Below, in pieces: positions 32,320 through 41,592 of a stretch of 41,592 nucleotides of DNA. The position numbers and the translations under genes are program-made. Source of the DNA: Chlorobiaceae bacterium (GTDB lineage: Bacteria > Bacteroidota > Chlorobiia > Chlorobiales > Chlorobiaceae); contig JAAXWQ010000014.1 of assembly GCA_013335115.1 (NCBI GenBank), forward strand, positions 1 through 41,592. Reading direction: 5' to 3'. Within the stretch, counting starts at the first letter, position 1. Every line of letters begins with the position of its first letter. The notes beneath the pieces are model-generated. The model was not told the DNA's origin. It saw only the letters and a list, made by a program, of their open reading frames with translations, and made no database searches.

Positions 32320-34058
32320 ATGTCCCAGCCTGAACCACTTTTTTCCGGTTTCCCGGCGATAACGCATGCCGCATGGAAGTCGAGGGTTCTCGAAGAACTC
32401 AAAGGCGCCGACTACGCGAAAATCGTCTGGAAGACCCCGGAAGGCTTCACCATGGAACCATGGTACAACCGCAGCAGCTCCGTCCCCTTCCCTGCCGTAC
32501 CGCCCGGCCGCAAAACCAACCGCTGGAGCGTCTGCCAGCAGATCGAGGCCGGCAGCGCCGCAGAGGGTGCTGAAGAGTCCCGGGCCGCAATTGCCGGCGG
32601 CGCCGATGCCGTCGAATTCAGGCTCGCCGACCCGTCACTGGTCAGCGCCGCCAACCTTGCCGTGCTGATGGGCCAACTCGACCTGTCGAAGGTACAGGTC
32701 TTCTTTTCGGGAGCCATCGGCGACGCTTCCGCACTGCTCGGCAACCTGATGACCATCCCCGGGTTCTCCTCTGCCAGCGGGGCGATCCTGAACGACAGTT
32801 CGAAGGCCTCCCTTGTCGCCATTGAACGCCGGCCAGCCGGGTTCAGGACCCTCAGCGTGAACACCGAGCGATTCCATGACGCCGGAGCGAGTATCGTACA
32901 GGAACTCGCATTCTCGCTCGCCGAAGTGAGCGACCTGCTCAACCGGGCAACCGACTCGGGCATCGATGCCACCAAGGCCGCGGCCTCGATCGAGGTCGTA
33001 TTCTGCACCGGCACGAGCCACTTCACGGAACTGGCGAAGCTGCGGGCCTTCAGGGCCATGTGGCCACAGGTGCTCGCCGCCTACGGCGTTGCCCCGGACC
33101 ATGCGCCCGAGCCCAGGCTCTTCGTGCGCTCATCCAGGCGTACAGCCTCGGTGCTCGATCCCTATACCAACATCCTCCGCCTCTCGACGCAGGCTGTTTC
33201 TGCCATCCTCGGCGGATGCGATACGCTCCAGCTCTCATCCTTCGACCCTGCCAGCTCGGTTTCGCATGAACTGGCCGACCGGATCACCAGGAACATCCAC
33301 CACCTGCTCAGGGAGGAGTCCGGCCTCGACCGCGTCATCGACCCGGCGGCCGGTTCGTTCTATGTCGACACCATGACAGGATCACTCTGCTGCGAAGCCT
33401 GGAAAATCTTCCAGGGGATCGAGGCGTCCGGCGGCCTGAAATCGGCAGAAGCAGACGGCAGGATTGCGGCCATGGTCGCCCCTGCAGCCGAAGCCCGTCA
33501 GAAGGATATCCGCGGAAGGAAACGATCACTGATCGGCATTAACCGCTATACGGTAGCGCCGTCAGCAGATGTCGCCGCTGCGGTGATGGCCGCGCCGCAG
33601 GCAGCTGCCGATGCAGCACCGGAATTTGAACACCTCAGGCTCCGCATGCTTGCCCATGTATCGAAAACAGCCTCGACACCGCGCGTCGCCGTCTGGATGC
33701 ACGGAGATCCTGTAAAGAGCCTCCGCGTCTCGGCATTTGCCGAAGACTTCCTGCGCACCGGCGGGTTCGAGATCATGCCGCCCCTGACGCTACCCCTTGA
33801 AAACAAATCGTGCCGGACCATCACGCAGGATGAACCTGAAATCGTGGTGCTCTGCTGGACGGGCGACGAAGACCTCGGATCATTGCCGTCAATCCTCGAA
33901 ACGATGCAGGAGCTGCACAAGGAGACGATCGTCGTCATGGCAGCCAAGCCTCCGGAAAACGCCGACACCTACCTCAAGACCGGCCTCGACCGGTTCATCC
34001 ACCTCGGCAGCGACGCCTATGCCTGCCTGCTTTCACTGCAACACAAAACCGGTGTGTT

Positions 34059-34062
<4 letters not shown>
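32320..34062 (+). CDS. mutA: Methylmalonyl-CoA mutase small (beta) subunit
   Basis: 580 residues. It is the non-catalytic partner of MutB, with the same TIM-barrel layout but a degenerate B12 domain: the D-x-H-x-x-G motif is absent from the C-terminal part (which reads [30 protein letters not shown]). Recognisable segments are [24 protein letters not shown], and [37 protein letters not shown]. The stop overlaps the mutB start in ATGA (34059-34062). Confidence 0.92.
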
Positions 34063-36197
<2,135 letters not shown>

Positions 36198-36211
36198 ACC
36201 AGGGCGGCGGC

Positions 36212-37213
36212 ATGTCCCACAAACCACTGCATGAACTGAGCGTCGACGAGTTCGTCGACGGCATCACCGGGGGCAGCCGCCACCTGCTCAGCAGGGCCAT
36301 TACGCTGGTCGAATCGAGCCGCCCCGACCACGAAGCCAAAGCCCACACCATCCTCGACCGCTGCCTTGCAGCCGGCCGCCGGGCAACCCGCATCGGCATC
36401 ACCGGCTCACCCGGCGCCGGCAAAAGCACCTTCATCGAATCCTTCGGCCTGGAACTCCTCAGGCACGGACTGCGGGTAGCCGTGCTGGCCATCGACCCGA
36501 GCAGCACCCGCTCGGGCGGCAGCATCCTCGGGGACAAGGCACGCATGGAACAGCTCTCTACCCGTCCCGAAGTCTTCATCAGGCCAACGGCATCATCAGG
36601 CTACCTGGGCGGCACCTCGCCCCGCACGCACGAAACCATCCTGCTCTGCGAAGCCGCAGGCTACGACGTCATCATCGTCGAAACGGTCGGGGTGGGTCAA
36701 TCGGAGATCGTGGTCAACTCGATGGTGGATTTCATCCTGCTGCTCATGCTGCCCGGATCGGGCGACGAACTGCAGGGCATCAAGCGGGGCATCATGGAGA
36801 TCGCCGACGCGGTGGCCATCACCAAGGCCGATGGTGAGCGGACAGGCATCGCGCAAGTCTCGAAATCAGATTTCGAAGCCGCCCTCAGGCTGCTTCCCGA
36901 AAAACATCCGGGATGGAAGCGCAAGGTGCTACTCACCTCATCGCTTGACGGCACCGGCATCGCGGAGGTCTGGCAGAACGTCTCGAAGTTCATGGCCGAG
37001 ATGCAAGCGAACGGCCAGCTCGACAGCACCCGTCAGGAGCAGCTCAGGCTCCTGCTCTACACCATCGTCGAAGACCGCCTGAAACGGGAGTTTTTCGGAA
37101 ACCCGCGCGTTGCAGCCGAACGAGAATTGGTCGAGCGTCACGTCCTTTCCAGCACAATCAGCCCATTCAGCGGAGCCATGACCCTGCTCGGTGCGTTCAG
37201 GCAGGAAAAATAA
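36212..37213 (+). CDS. meaB: Methylmalonyl-CoA mutase-associated GTPase MeaB
   Basis: 333 residues from the ATG at 36212 (AGGGCGG just upstream); a TTG at 36194, overlapping the mutB stop, is the alternative. It is a G3E-family GTPase that gates cofactor loading and protects MutB from inactivation. P-loop GSPGAGKS at 65-72; AIDPSSTRSGGSILGDKARME, the typical MeaB switch region; ETVGVGQSE; and ITKADGER (NKxD equivalent, TKAD). It is the last gene of the propionate operon. Confidence 0.95.
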   Translation: MSHKPLHELSVDEFVDGITGGSRHLLSRAITLVESSRPDHEAKAHTILDRCLAAGRRATRIGITGSPGAGKSTFIESFGLELLRHGLRVAVLAIDPSSTRSGGSILGDKARMEQLSTRPEVFIRPTASSGYLGGTSPRTHETILLCEAAGYDVIIVETVGVGQSEIVVNSMVDFILLLMLPGSGDELQGIKRGIMEIADAVAITKADGERTGIAQVSKSDFEAALRLLPEKHPGWKRKVLLTSSLDGTGIAEVWQNVSKFMAEMQANGQLDSTRQEQLRLLLYTIVEDRLKREFFGNPRVAAERELVERHVLSSTISPFSGAMTLLGAFRQEK

Positions 37214-37287
37214 CTGAAACCGCTTACCCGTCCTTTCCCTCTTTCCACTTTATGCGTGACGTGTTACGAGTCACGTGTCATGATCCG

Positions 37288-37740
37288 CTAGCTGATAAAC
37301 TCCTTCTCCCCGGCTTTCACGATCAGCACCGGGACATTCGCCTTCCTGACCACGCCTTCGGCAACGCTGCCCATCAGCAACCGGCTCAGGCCTGTCTTGC
37401 CGTGCGACCCCATGATGAGCATGCTCACGTCCAGTCCGGCAAGCTGCTCGAGGATGACCTCGACGGGAATGCCGATCATGACATCCGCCTGCACGTCGAT
37501 GCCCTTCGACTTCGCCTCCGCGACCAGCGGCTGAAGGTCTTCCATGGCGGCCTTTTCGAGATCCTCCTCGACCGGTATGTAGGTCAGGGTCATGTCGGCA
37601 GCCATCGGACGAGGCTCGACCACGTTCAACAGACAGATTTTCGAGCCCATCGCCTTGGCGAACTCACAAGCGTACCGGAAAGCATTCTTCGATGCATCGG
37701 AAAAGTCAATTGGACAGAGAATCGATTTGATGGTAATCAT
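37288..37740 (-). CDS. Universal stress protein (UspA family), ATP-binding type
   Basis: 150 residues from the ATG at 37740 (MITIKSILCPIDFS). Longer in-frame starts run into the noncoding upstream region. The ATP-binding motif G-x2-G-x9-G-(S/T) is intact: GSHGKTGLSRLLMGS. Such Usps bind ATP and dimerise under stress or starvation; the specific role is unknown. It is convergent with meaB; the gap holds a small dyad CGTGAC...GTCACG (37255-37275). Confidence 0.9.
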   Translation of the reverse strand: MITIKSILCPIDFSDASKNAFRYACEFAKAMGSKICLLNVVEPRPMAADMTLTYIPVEEDLEKAAMEDLQPLVAEAKSKGIDVQADVMIGIPVEVILEQLAGLDVSMLIMGSHGKTGLSRLLMGSVAEGVVRKANVPVLIVKAGEKEFIS

Positions 37741-37942
37741 GGCCATCCTGTTTTGTTGTTGCGAGAGGCACACCTGACCGTTAGTCCCGGCCTTCAGCCG
37801 CACAGCGTCGGTAGGCGGGGGAACCTTCCCGACTGATCCGTACTCCATATATCAAAGTTAACGGGAGCGGTGACGAAAAAGAAAGGAAATACGTCAGAAA
37901 ACCGGAAACGGACCGGAGAATAGCCAACCGTGGCATGCAAGT

Positions 37943-38407
37943 TCATTTGCCCCCGCCGCGACACTTATGGATGACGTAAGTGACAATACCCCAAACCTGG
38001 AAGTCGCTCTCCCCGGAGACCCGGATCGGCCTGAACTCCTCATTGGCCGGCATGAGGCAAAGCCCTTCTTCACGATTCGAAATTCGCTTGACGGTGAACT
38101 CGCCGTCGATGAAGCAGACCGCGATGTCGCCGTCCTTCGGGTCGAGCGACTTGTCGATGACAAGGATGTCCCCCTCCCCTATCCCCGCATCGATCATGGA
38201 GGAGCCCTTCACCCGTCCGTAAAAGGTCGCGTTGGGATGGCGGACCAACGCGCGGTTCAAGTCGAGCTTCAGTTCGAGGTAATCGTCGGCCGGCGACGGA
38301 AACCCCGCGGAAATGAAGCTCGACGCCAGCGGAAGCTCGAGTCCGGTCGACAGGTCAGCGCTAAAGAATTCGATGGCCAGGGTATTGCAGATTCTGGTAA
38401 GTTTCAT
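37943..38407 (-). CDS. umuD: UmuD-like SOS S24 peptidase
   Basis: 154 residues. Self-cleaving regulator of translesion synthesis: cleavage site Ala34-Gly35 in SFISAGFPSPADDY, catalytic Ser70 in VKGSSMIDAGIGEGD and Lys107 in FTVKRI. There is no DNA-binding domain, so it is UmuD-like rather than LexA. Normally umuC follows directly, but the next gene downstream is the Usp gene. It is divergent from the SRAP gene across 139 bases, probably with shared damage-inducible control; I cannot identify a LexA box. Confidence 0.9.
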   Translation of the reverse strand: MKLTRICNTLAIEFFSADLSTGLELPLASSFISAGFPSPADDYLELKLDLNRALVRHPNATFYGRVKGSSMIDAGIGEGDILVIDKSLDPKDGDIAVCFIDGEFTVKRISNREEGLCLMPANEEFRPIRVSGESDFQVWGIVTYVIHKCRGGGK

Positions 38408-38546
38408 GATTCTATCACGGGTCTGTATTGAAGGGAAGGTAGGGAAAAATCGGGAAGGGAACGAAAAAACCCGGGATCCATTCCAAAATCGGGAACCCTG
38501 GATTCACACCAAGGTTTTTTCTACCTGAAAGACAACCGGTCATATC

Positions 38547-39236
38547 ATGTGCGGACGATTCGGATTCTTCGAGCTCGCCTTCTTCATCGAACAGCTCCGA
38601 CAGCTTGAGCTGCCGTTCGAGGAGGCTACGGGCTTCAGTTACCGGCAGAACTGGAACATCGCGCCGGAAAGCGGCATCGTGGCCCTGCTCGGAGACCATG
38701 GCTGTTACACGCTCTCGATTGCGCGATGGGGCCTGATCCCCCACTGGTCAGAATCACTGCCGAAAGTGAGGCCGATCAACGCCAGGGCCGACAGCCTTGC
38801 GTCGAAGCCTTTTTTCCGCCACATGCTGCATCGGCGGCACTGCCTGGTGCCCGCGAGCGGGTTCTATGAATGGAAAGCTACCGGCGGAGCAAGGAAAGAG
38901 CCGTGGTACGTCCATCGGGCGGATGGAAAACCCATGGCGATGGCCGGACTATGGGACGAATGGAGAATGCCCGGCTCGAACGACCTTCCGGTGGTGTCGT
39001 GCACCGTCATCACGACCGGGGCGAACCGGCAGATGCAGCCGGTGCACGCCCGCATGCCGGTGATCCTGGAACCCGCAGACTGGCGGGGCTGGCTCGAATC
39101 CGGGAACCCGGAGGCACTGAAACTGCTGCACCCCTCCCCTGACGACATCCTCGACTTCTATCCCGTCTCCACAAAGGTCAACAATCCTTCAAACAGCAGC
39201 GCAGAATGCATCGAAAGGCTTCCGGCGGAAGGATAA
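38547..39236 (+). CDS. yedK: SRAP domain protein YedK/HMCES
   Basis: 229 residues. It forms a stable thiazolidine crosslink between Cys2 and abasic sites in single-stranded DNA, shielding them from breakage. All key residues are in place: Cys2 (exposed after Met removal, MCGRF), Asn78 in PINARAD, Glu108 in SGFYEWK and His167 in VHARMPVIL. Divergence from umuD fits the known association of SRAP genes with the SOS response. The start must be exact because Cys2 is catalytic. Confidence 0.95.
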   Translation: MCGRFGFFELAFFIEQLRQLELPFEEATGFSYRQNWNIAPESGIVALLGDHGCYTLSIARWGLIPHWSESLPKVRPINARADSLASKPFFRHMLHRRHCLVPASGFYEWKATGGARKEPWYVHRADGKPMAMAGLWDEWRMPGSNDLPVVSCTVITTGANRQMQPVHARMPVILEPADWRGWLESGNPEALKLLHPSPDDILDFYPVSTKVNNPSNSSAECIERLPAEG

Positions 39237-39329
39237 GCTCAAGGAAGTGCGAAGGTTAATGGGAAAAAACCGGATCGGCGGCAACGGTTTTGTGAAACTG
39301 CGTTTTTTTCTTACCTTGAGCTTCCGTTT

Positions 39330-39403
39330 GGCGAAGTGGCCGAGTGGCTAGGCAGAGGTCTGCAAAACCTCGTACAGCGGTTCGAGTCCGCTCTTCGCCT
39401 CCA
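39330..39403 (+). tRNA. tRNA-Cys (GCA)
   Basis: 71 bases plus an encoded CCA (39401-39403). Acceptor GGCGAAG pairs with CTTCGCC, discriminator T; anticodon arm GAGGT-CTGCAAA-ACCTC with anticodon GCA; T arm AGCGG-TTCGAGT-CCGCT. An integrase gene follows, so the 3' half is the likely attachment core of the island. Confidence 0.96.
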
Positions 39404-39407
39404 TGTG

Positions 39408-39488
39408 TAGGTTCCCACAACCACCATGAACCCCGAAAACCCCTGTAAAATCAGGGGTTTTTCTTTTTCCCGCCCCCATAGGTTCCCA
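39408..39488 (+). repeat. Direct repeats beside the tRNA, possible integrase arm sites
   Basis: TAGGTTCCCA occurs at 39408-39417 and 39479-39488, 71 bases apart, on either side of the tRNA terminator and just upstream of the integrase. Their position suits arm-type binding sites; this is an inference. Confidence 0.4.
39436..39468 (+). terminator. Terminator of tRNA-Cys
   Basis: Perfect 10-bp stem AAAACCCCTG / CAGGGGTTTT (39436-39445, 39452-39461) with a 6-base loop, followed by a T-rich run (tctttttc). Confidence 0.9.
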
Positions 39489-39603
39489 GCAGTTTGTCTG
39501 GAATTCCAGACACACGCTCCCACTCTCGGCCCGCCGCGTCGAATCTGTACGACCGGCCGACAAACCGCAAACCCTGTTCGATGGCCGCGGCCTCTACCTG
39601 CTG

Positions 39604-40734
39604 GTGGGTCCCGCGCCATATACTGAGGATGGCAGGATGTTTCCAGCCTCGAAGGGCTGGCGGTTCAAGTATCGATTCAACGGCCGATCTCGTTTGATCT
39701 CGTTCGGCATCTATCCCGACGTGAGCCTTGAACTGGCCCGGCAGCGGCGACAGGAGGCTCGTGAGTTGCTGGCCCGGGGCATAGACCCGGTTGATATCAG
39801 GAATGCACCAGCAGAGCACCCTGTCGGGGAGACGGTAGCGGAGCTGGCCCGCCAATGGATTGACGTCGCTTCGGGCGACTGGGCGGAAGGCCATGCACGG
39901 ATGATCCGGTCGCGGATGGAGCGGTATGTCCTTCCTGCCCTCGGATCTCGGCTGATCGCCGAGGTCACCACCAAGGATGTGCTTGAGGCCCTCCGGCCGA
40001 TCGAGGCCATCGGGTACTACGAGACGGCGCACCGGGTGCGGTCGATCATCGGGCAGATATTCCTGTTTGCCCTGGCCTCCGGGACTGATGGGGTGACAGG
40101 CAACCCGGCGGCAGGTCTCGGCCGGGCGCTCCGGAGCCCGGCGAAGCGCCACATGTCCGCCATACTTGACCCGGTAGAACTTGGCCGGCTGCTTCGGGAT
40201 TCTGATGGCTATCCCGGGGCGTTTCAGGTTCGGTGCGCGCTGCAACTCGCTCCCCTGCTTTTCGTTCGGCCCGGTGAGCTGCGACAGATGCAATGGGCGC
40301 ATATCGATATGGCGGTATGCCGGTGGACGATCCCTGCCGGCGAGATGAAGATGAAGGTCTCGCACGTCGTCCAGCTGTCCAAGCAGGCTCGACAGATACT
40401 TGATGCGCTGCGTCCCCTGACCGGGCACATGAAATACGTTTTCGCCGGACGGCAGGCGTCGAGACCAATGTCGCCCAACACGATCAATATGGCCCTGCGG
40501 GCGATGGGATGGGGCCCGGAGAAAGTAACCGGTCACGAATTCCGGGCGACGGCCAGGACGATGTTGCACGAGACGCTGGGATTCTCTCCGGACGCCATCG
40601 AAGCCCAACTCGCCCATGCGGTGCCTGATCGGCTCGGAGGCGCCTACAACCGGACGCAGCACCTCGAGGAACGGACAAGGATGATGCAGGCGTGGGCGGA
40701 TTATTTGGATGGGTTGAAGGAGGGGGCGCAGTAA
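39604..40734 (+). CDS. P4-type tyrosine integrase (start codon unclear)
   Basis: 376 residues from GTG 39604. The DUF4102 N-terminal domain (WRFKYRFNGRSRLISFGIYPDVSLELAR) is followed by the SAM-like and catalytic domains, with the R-H-R-Y set: Arg in VRPGELRQMQW, HEFR near 318, LAHAVPDR and Tyr in GGAYNRTQH. The family-like sequence begins earlier, from about 39517 (PLSARRVESVRPADKP, TLFDGRGLYLLV), and the frame is open back to 39430. No ATG, GTG or TTG occurs there, so the true start is lost or non-canonical. It drives integration at tRNA-Cys. Confidence 0.85.
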   Translation: MGPAPYTEDGRMFPASKGWRFKYRFNGRSRLISFGIYPDVSLELARQRRQEARELLARGIDPVDIRNAPAEHPVGETVAELARQWIDVASGDWAEGHARMIRSRMERYVLPALGSRLIAEVTTKDVLEALRPIEAIGYYETAHRVRSIIGQIFLFALASGTDGVTGNPAAGLGRALRSPAKRHMSAILDPVELGRLLRDSDGYPGAFQVRCALQLAPLLFVRPGELRQMQWAHIDMAVCRWTIPAGEMKMKVSHVVQLSKQARQILDALRPLTGHMKYVFAGRQASRPMSPNTINMALRAMGWGPEKVTGHEFRATARTMLHETLGFSPDAIEAQLAHAVPDRLGGAYNRTQHLEERTRMMQAWADYLDGLKEGAQ

Positions 40735-40872
40735 TCCTCTTTTGAGCCATCACCGCATAGACGGCGGCTTGAGATAGAACGACACCTCGTCCACGTTGGG
40801 ATGCTCCGTGCCGCCGCGTCAGCAAAGTCCATTCTGGACGGAGCGGGATTGATTTTGGTGATTCTGTTGTTA

Positions 40873-40900
40873 TTGCTTAACATGTATTGCAATGTATAAC
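40873..40900 (+). promoter_or_regulatory. Promoter of the toxin-antitoxin pair
   Basis: -35 TTGCTT (40873-40878) and -10 TATAAC (40895-40900) with a 16-base spacer, 17 bases before the antitoxin ATG. The spacer holds ATTGCAAT (palindromic), and GTATTGC occurs twice (40884-40890, 40903-40909), possible antitoxin operators. Confidence 0.5.
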
Positions 40901-40917
40901 AGGTATTGCGAGGGGAT

Positions 40918-41166
40918 ATGGAAAAAGAAAAGGCAGACCAGATGATCGGAATCCGCATTCCGAAAAGTATTGGCCAACGGCTTGAAATTTTGGCTAAAAG
41001 AACGGGCCGAAGCAAAACCTATTACATCCGTGAGGCTATCATGGAGCATCTCGATGATCTTGAGGATATCTATCTGGCTGAACAGGTGCTTGAGCACGTC
41101 AGGCGTGGAGAGGAGCCGGTGTCCAGCATAGATGAAGTGGAGCGTCGTCTTGGCCTGGCAGATTGA
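40918..41166 (+). CDS. Ribbon-helix-helix antitoxin (RelB/DUF6290-like)
   Basis: 82 residues from the ATG at 40918 (AGGGG just before it; a TTG at 40906 is possible). The N terminus [33 protein letters not shown] is a classic ribbon-helix-helix DNA-binding domain; the acidic C-terminal part ([17 protein letters not shown]...) would wrap the toxin. It would neutralise the RelE-like toxin encoded next and repress the pair. The region is less GC-rich than the core genome, fitting horizontal transfer. Confidence 0.9.
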   Translation: MEKEKADQMIGIRIPKSIGQRLEILAKRTGRSKTYYIREAIMEHLDDLEDIYLAEQVLEHVRRGEEPVSSIDEVERRLGLAD

Positions 41167-41410
41167 GTTGACCGGTTCAGCCGAAAAAGAGCTGGCCAAA
41201 TTGGATAAGACCATCGCGAAGCGGATCATCAGGTTCCTTCGTGAGCGGGTATCAATCGATCCCAGATCGTCTGGCAAAGCGTTGAAGGGGGATCATTCAG
41301 GACTCTGGCGATACCGAGTCGGCGATTATCGCGTGATTTGCGAACTCTTCGATGAAAGGGTATCTGTTCTTGTTATCCGCGTGGGTCATCGCAAAGAGGT
41401 TTACCGATGA
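41150..41410 (+). CDS. RelE/ParE-superfamily toxin
   Basis: 86 residues from TTG 41150 ([21 protein letters not shown]), the usual RelE beginning; an ATG at 41132 would add six residues. Typical features: [43 protein letters not shown] and the C-terminal [14 protein letters not shown] with the basic/Tyr residues used by RelE mRNA endonucleases. The gene overlaps the antitoxin by 17 bases, which couples their translation. Confidence 0.9.
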   Translation: MAWQIELTGSAEKELAKLDKTIAKRIIRFLRERVSIDPRSSGKALKGDHSGLWRYRVGDYRVICELFDERVSVLVIRVGHRKEVYR

Positions 41411-41502
41411 ATGGTTTTGCCATTGCGGCAGCACGTGCATTCAGGCGAGCCATGAGGCTCACAGGTGACCCCTTCCCCGAAAACCAGACACTTGTAAAGT
41501 AG
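41407..41502 (+). pseudogene. Short open frame cut by the IS3-family element
   Basis: The ATG at 41407 overlaps the toxin stop (ATGA), giving [20 protein letters not shown] for 20 residues before the frame enters the IS end at 41466 and stops at 41500-41502. It looks like the start of a third gene in the toxin-antitoxin operon that the insertion truncated. Function unknown. Confidence 0.4.
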
Positions 41503-41592
41503 AGAATTCCGGCAATGAGTATCTTGAATCAAACAGGAACCATTGCTATGAAAAAGTCTCGATTCAGTGACGAGCAAATTACCTTCGCCCTC
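41466..41592 (+). mobile_element. Left end of an IS3-family insertion sequence (partial)
   Basis: The sequence TGACCCCTTCCCCGAAAACC at 41466 resembles IS3-family left ends and is followed 82 bases later by the start of a transposase orfA. The rest lies outside the window, so the right end and the target duplication cannot be checked. Confidence 0.65.
41548..41592 (+). CDS. IS3-family transposase OrfA, first 15 residues
   Basis: MKKSRFSDEQITFAL, the characteristic beginning of the IS3-family OrfA helix-turn-helix protein (compare MKKSRFSEEQI). It continues beyond the window. An AGGAAC lies 10 bases before the ATG. Confidence 0.8.
   Translation, partial: MKKSRFSDEQITFAL

Noticed and set aside
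37255-37287. Hairpin CGTGAC...GTCACG between meaB and the Usp gene as a terminator
   Set aside because: Six-bp stem with a nine-base loop and no T-run on either strand; too weak to call.
38408-38546. LexA/SOS box between umuD and the SRAP gene
   Set aside because: I see no CTGT-n8-ACAG or other clear dyad; the LexA consensus in this lineage is unknown to me, so none is claimed.
39426-39626. 66-aa frame beginning at the ATG after tRNA-Cys
   Set aside because: It runs through the tRNA terminator hairpin and the integrase start in another frame, with no similarity to the integrase N terminus.
39451-40662. 403-aa open frame opposite the integrase
   Set aside because: Antisense shadow of a gene with clear catalytic motifs; the Arg/Pro-rich translation has no recognisable domain.

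Overview
The window reads as a high-GC chromosomal segment of a green sulfur bacterium (Chlorobiaceae, Chlorobium/Chlorobaculum type). The main evidence is a BciA-type 8-vinyl reductase of bacteriochlorophyll synthesis, a plant/cyanobacterial-type (CrtP/CrtQ) carotene desaturase and a complete propionate/methylmalonyl-CoA operon. The assignment is an inference from gene content; no rRNA is present.

Layout. 1-1190: start of a TonB-dependent receptor with an OprC-like CxxxM motif, preceded by a small exported Cys-rich protein. 1254-2328: a single-gene RAYT/IS200-like transposase element bounded by 29-bp inverted repeats. 2378-11122: a 60-aa unknown protein, then recC-recB-recD with 4-base overlaps. 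11319-15128: small helix-turn-helix protein, UPF0149 protein, DUF535/VirK protein, an unknown protein, a DUF6804 membrane protein and bciA. 15336-17811: ferredoxin-nitroreductase, then a CadC-like ArsR repressor with an SO_0444-type metal permease, both preceded by perfect dyad operators. 17950-22840: a five-gene envelope redox operon (tlpA-like, DUF4266 lipoprotein, DUF3570 barrel, apbE, dsbD). 23246-25916: tRNA-Pro, tRNA-Arg, carotene desaturase, recR, ybaB. 26036-27921: orphan C-terminal transketolase half and ksgA. 28111-37213: prpE, mce, an AccA-AccD fused carboxyltransferase, mutA, mutB, meaB. 37288-39236: a universal stress protein, and umuD divergent from an SRAP/YedK gene. 39330 to the end: tRNA-Cys followed by a P4-type integrase, a RelBE-like toxin-antitoxin pair and the left end of an IS3-family element, i.e. 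the start of an integrated island.

How the genes work together. The plus-strand operon at 28111-37213 encodes propionate activation, carboxylation, epimerisation and B12-dependent rearrangement to succinyl-CoA, with the MeaB chaperone; the biotin carboxylase and biotin carrier are not in the window. The most intriguing unit is the minus-strand operon at 22840-17950. It pairs an ApbE (FAD:protein FMN transferase) family enzyme with a predicted outer-membrane DUF3570 barrel that carries two copies of D-x-V-S-G-A-S, a close match to the ApbE flavinylation motif. The same operon encodes a lipoprotein ending in a Gly/Cys tail (GGGGCGCN), and TlpA and DsbD that could supply electrons. A perfect 24-bp dyad sits just upstream of its promoter. 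I regard this as a candidate undescribed flavin/thiol envelope redox system, with the caveat that this ApbE has no visible signal peptide and lacks an expected metal-ligand Asp.
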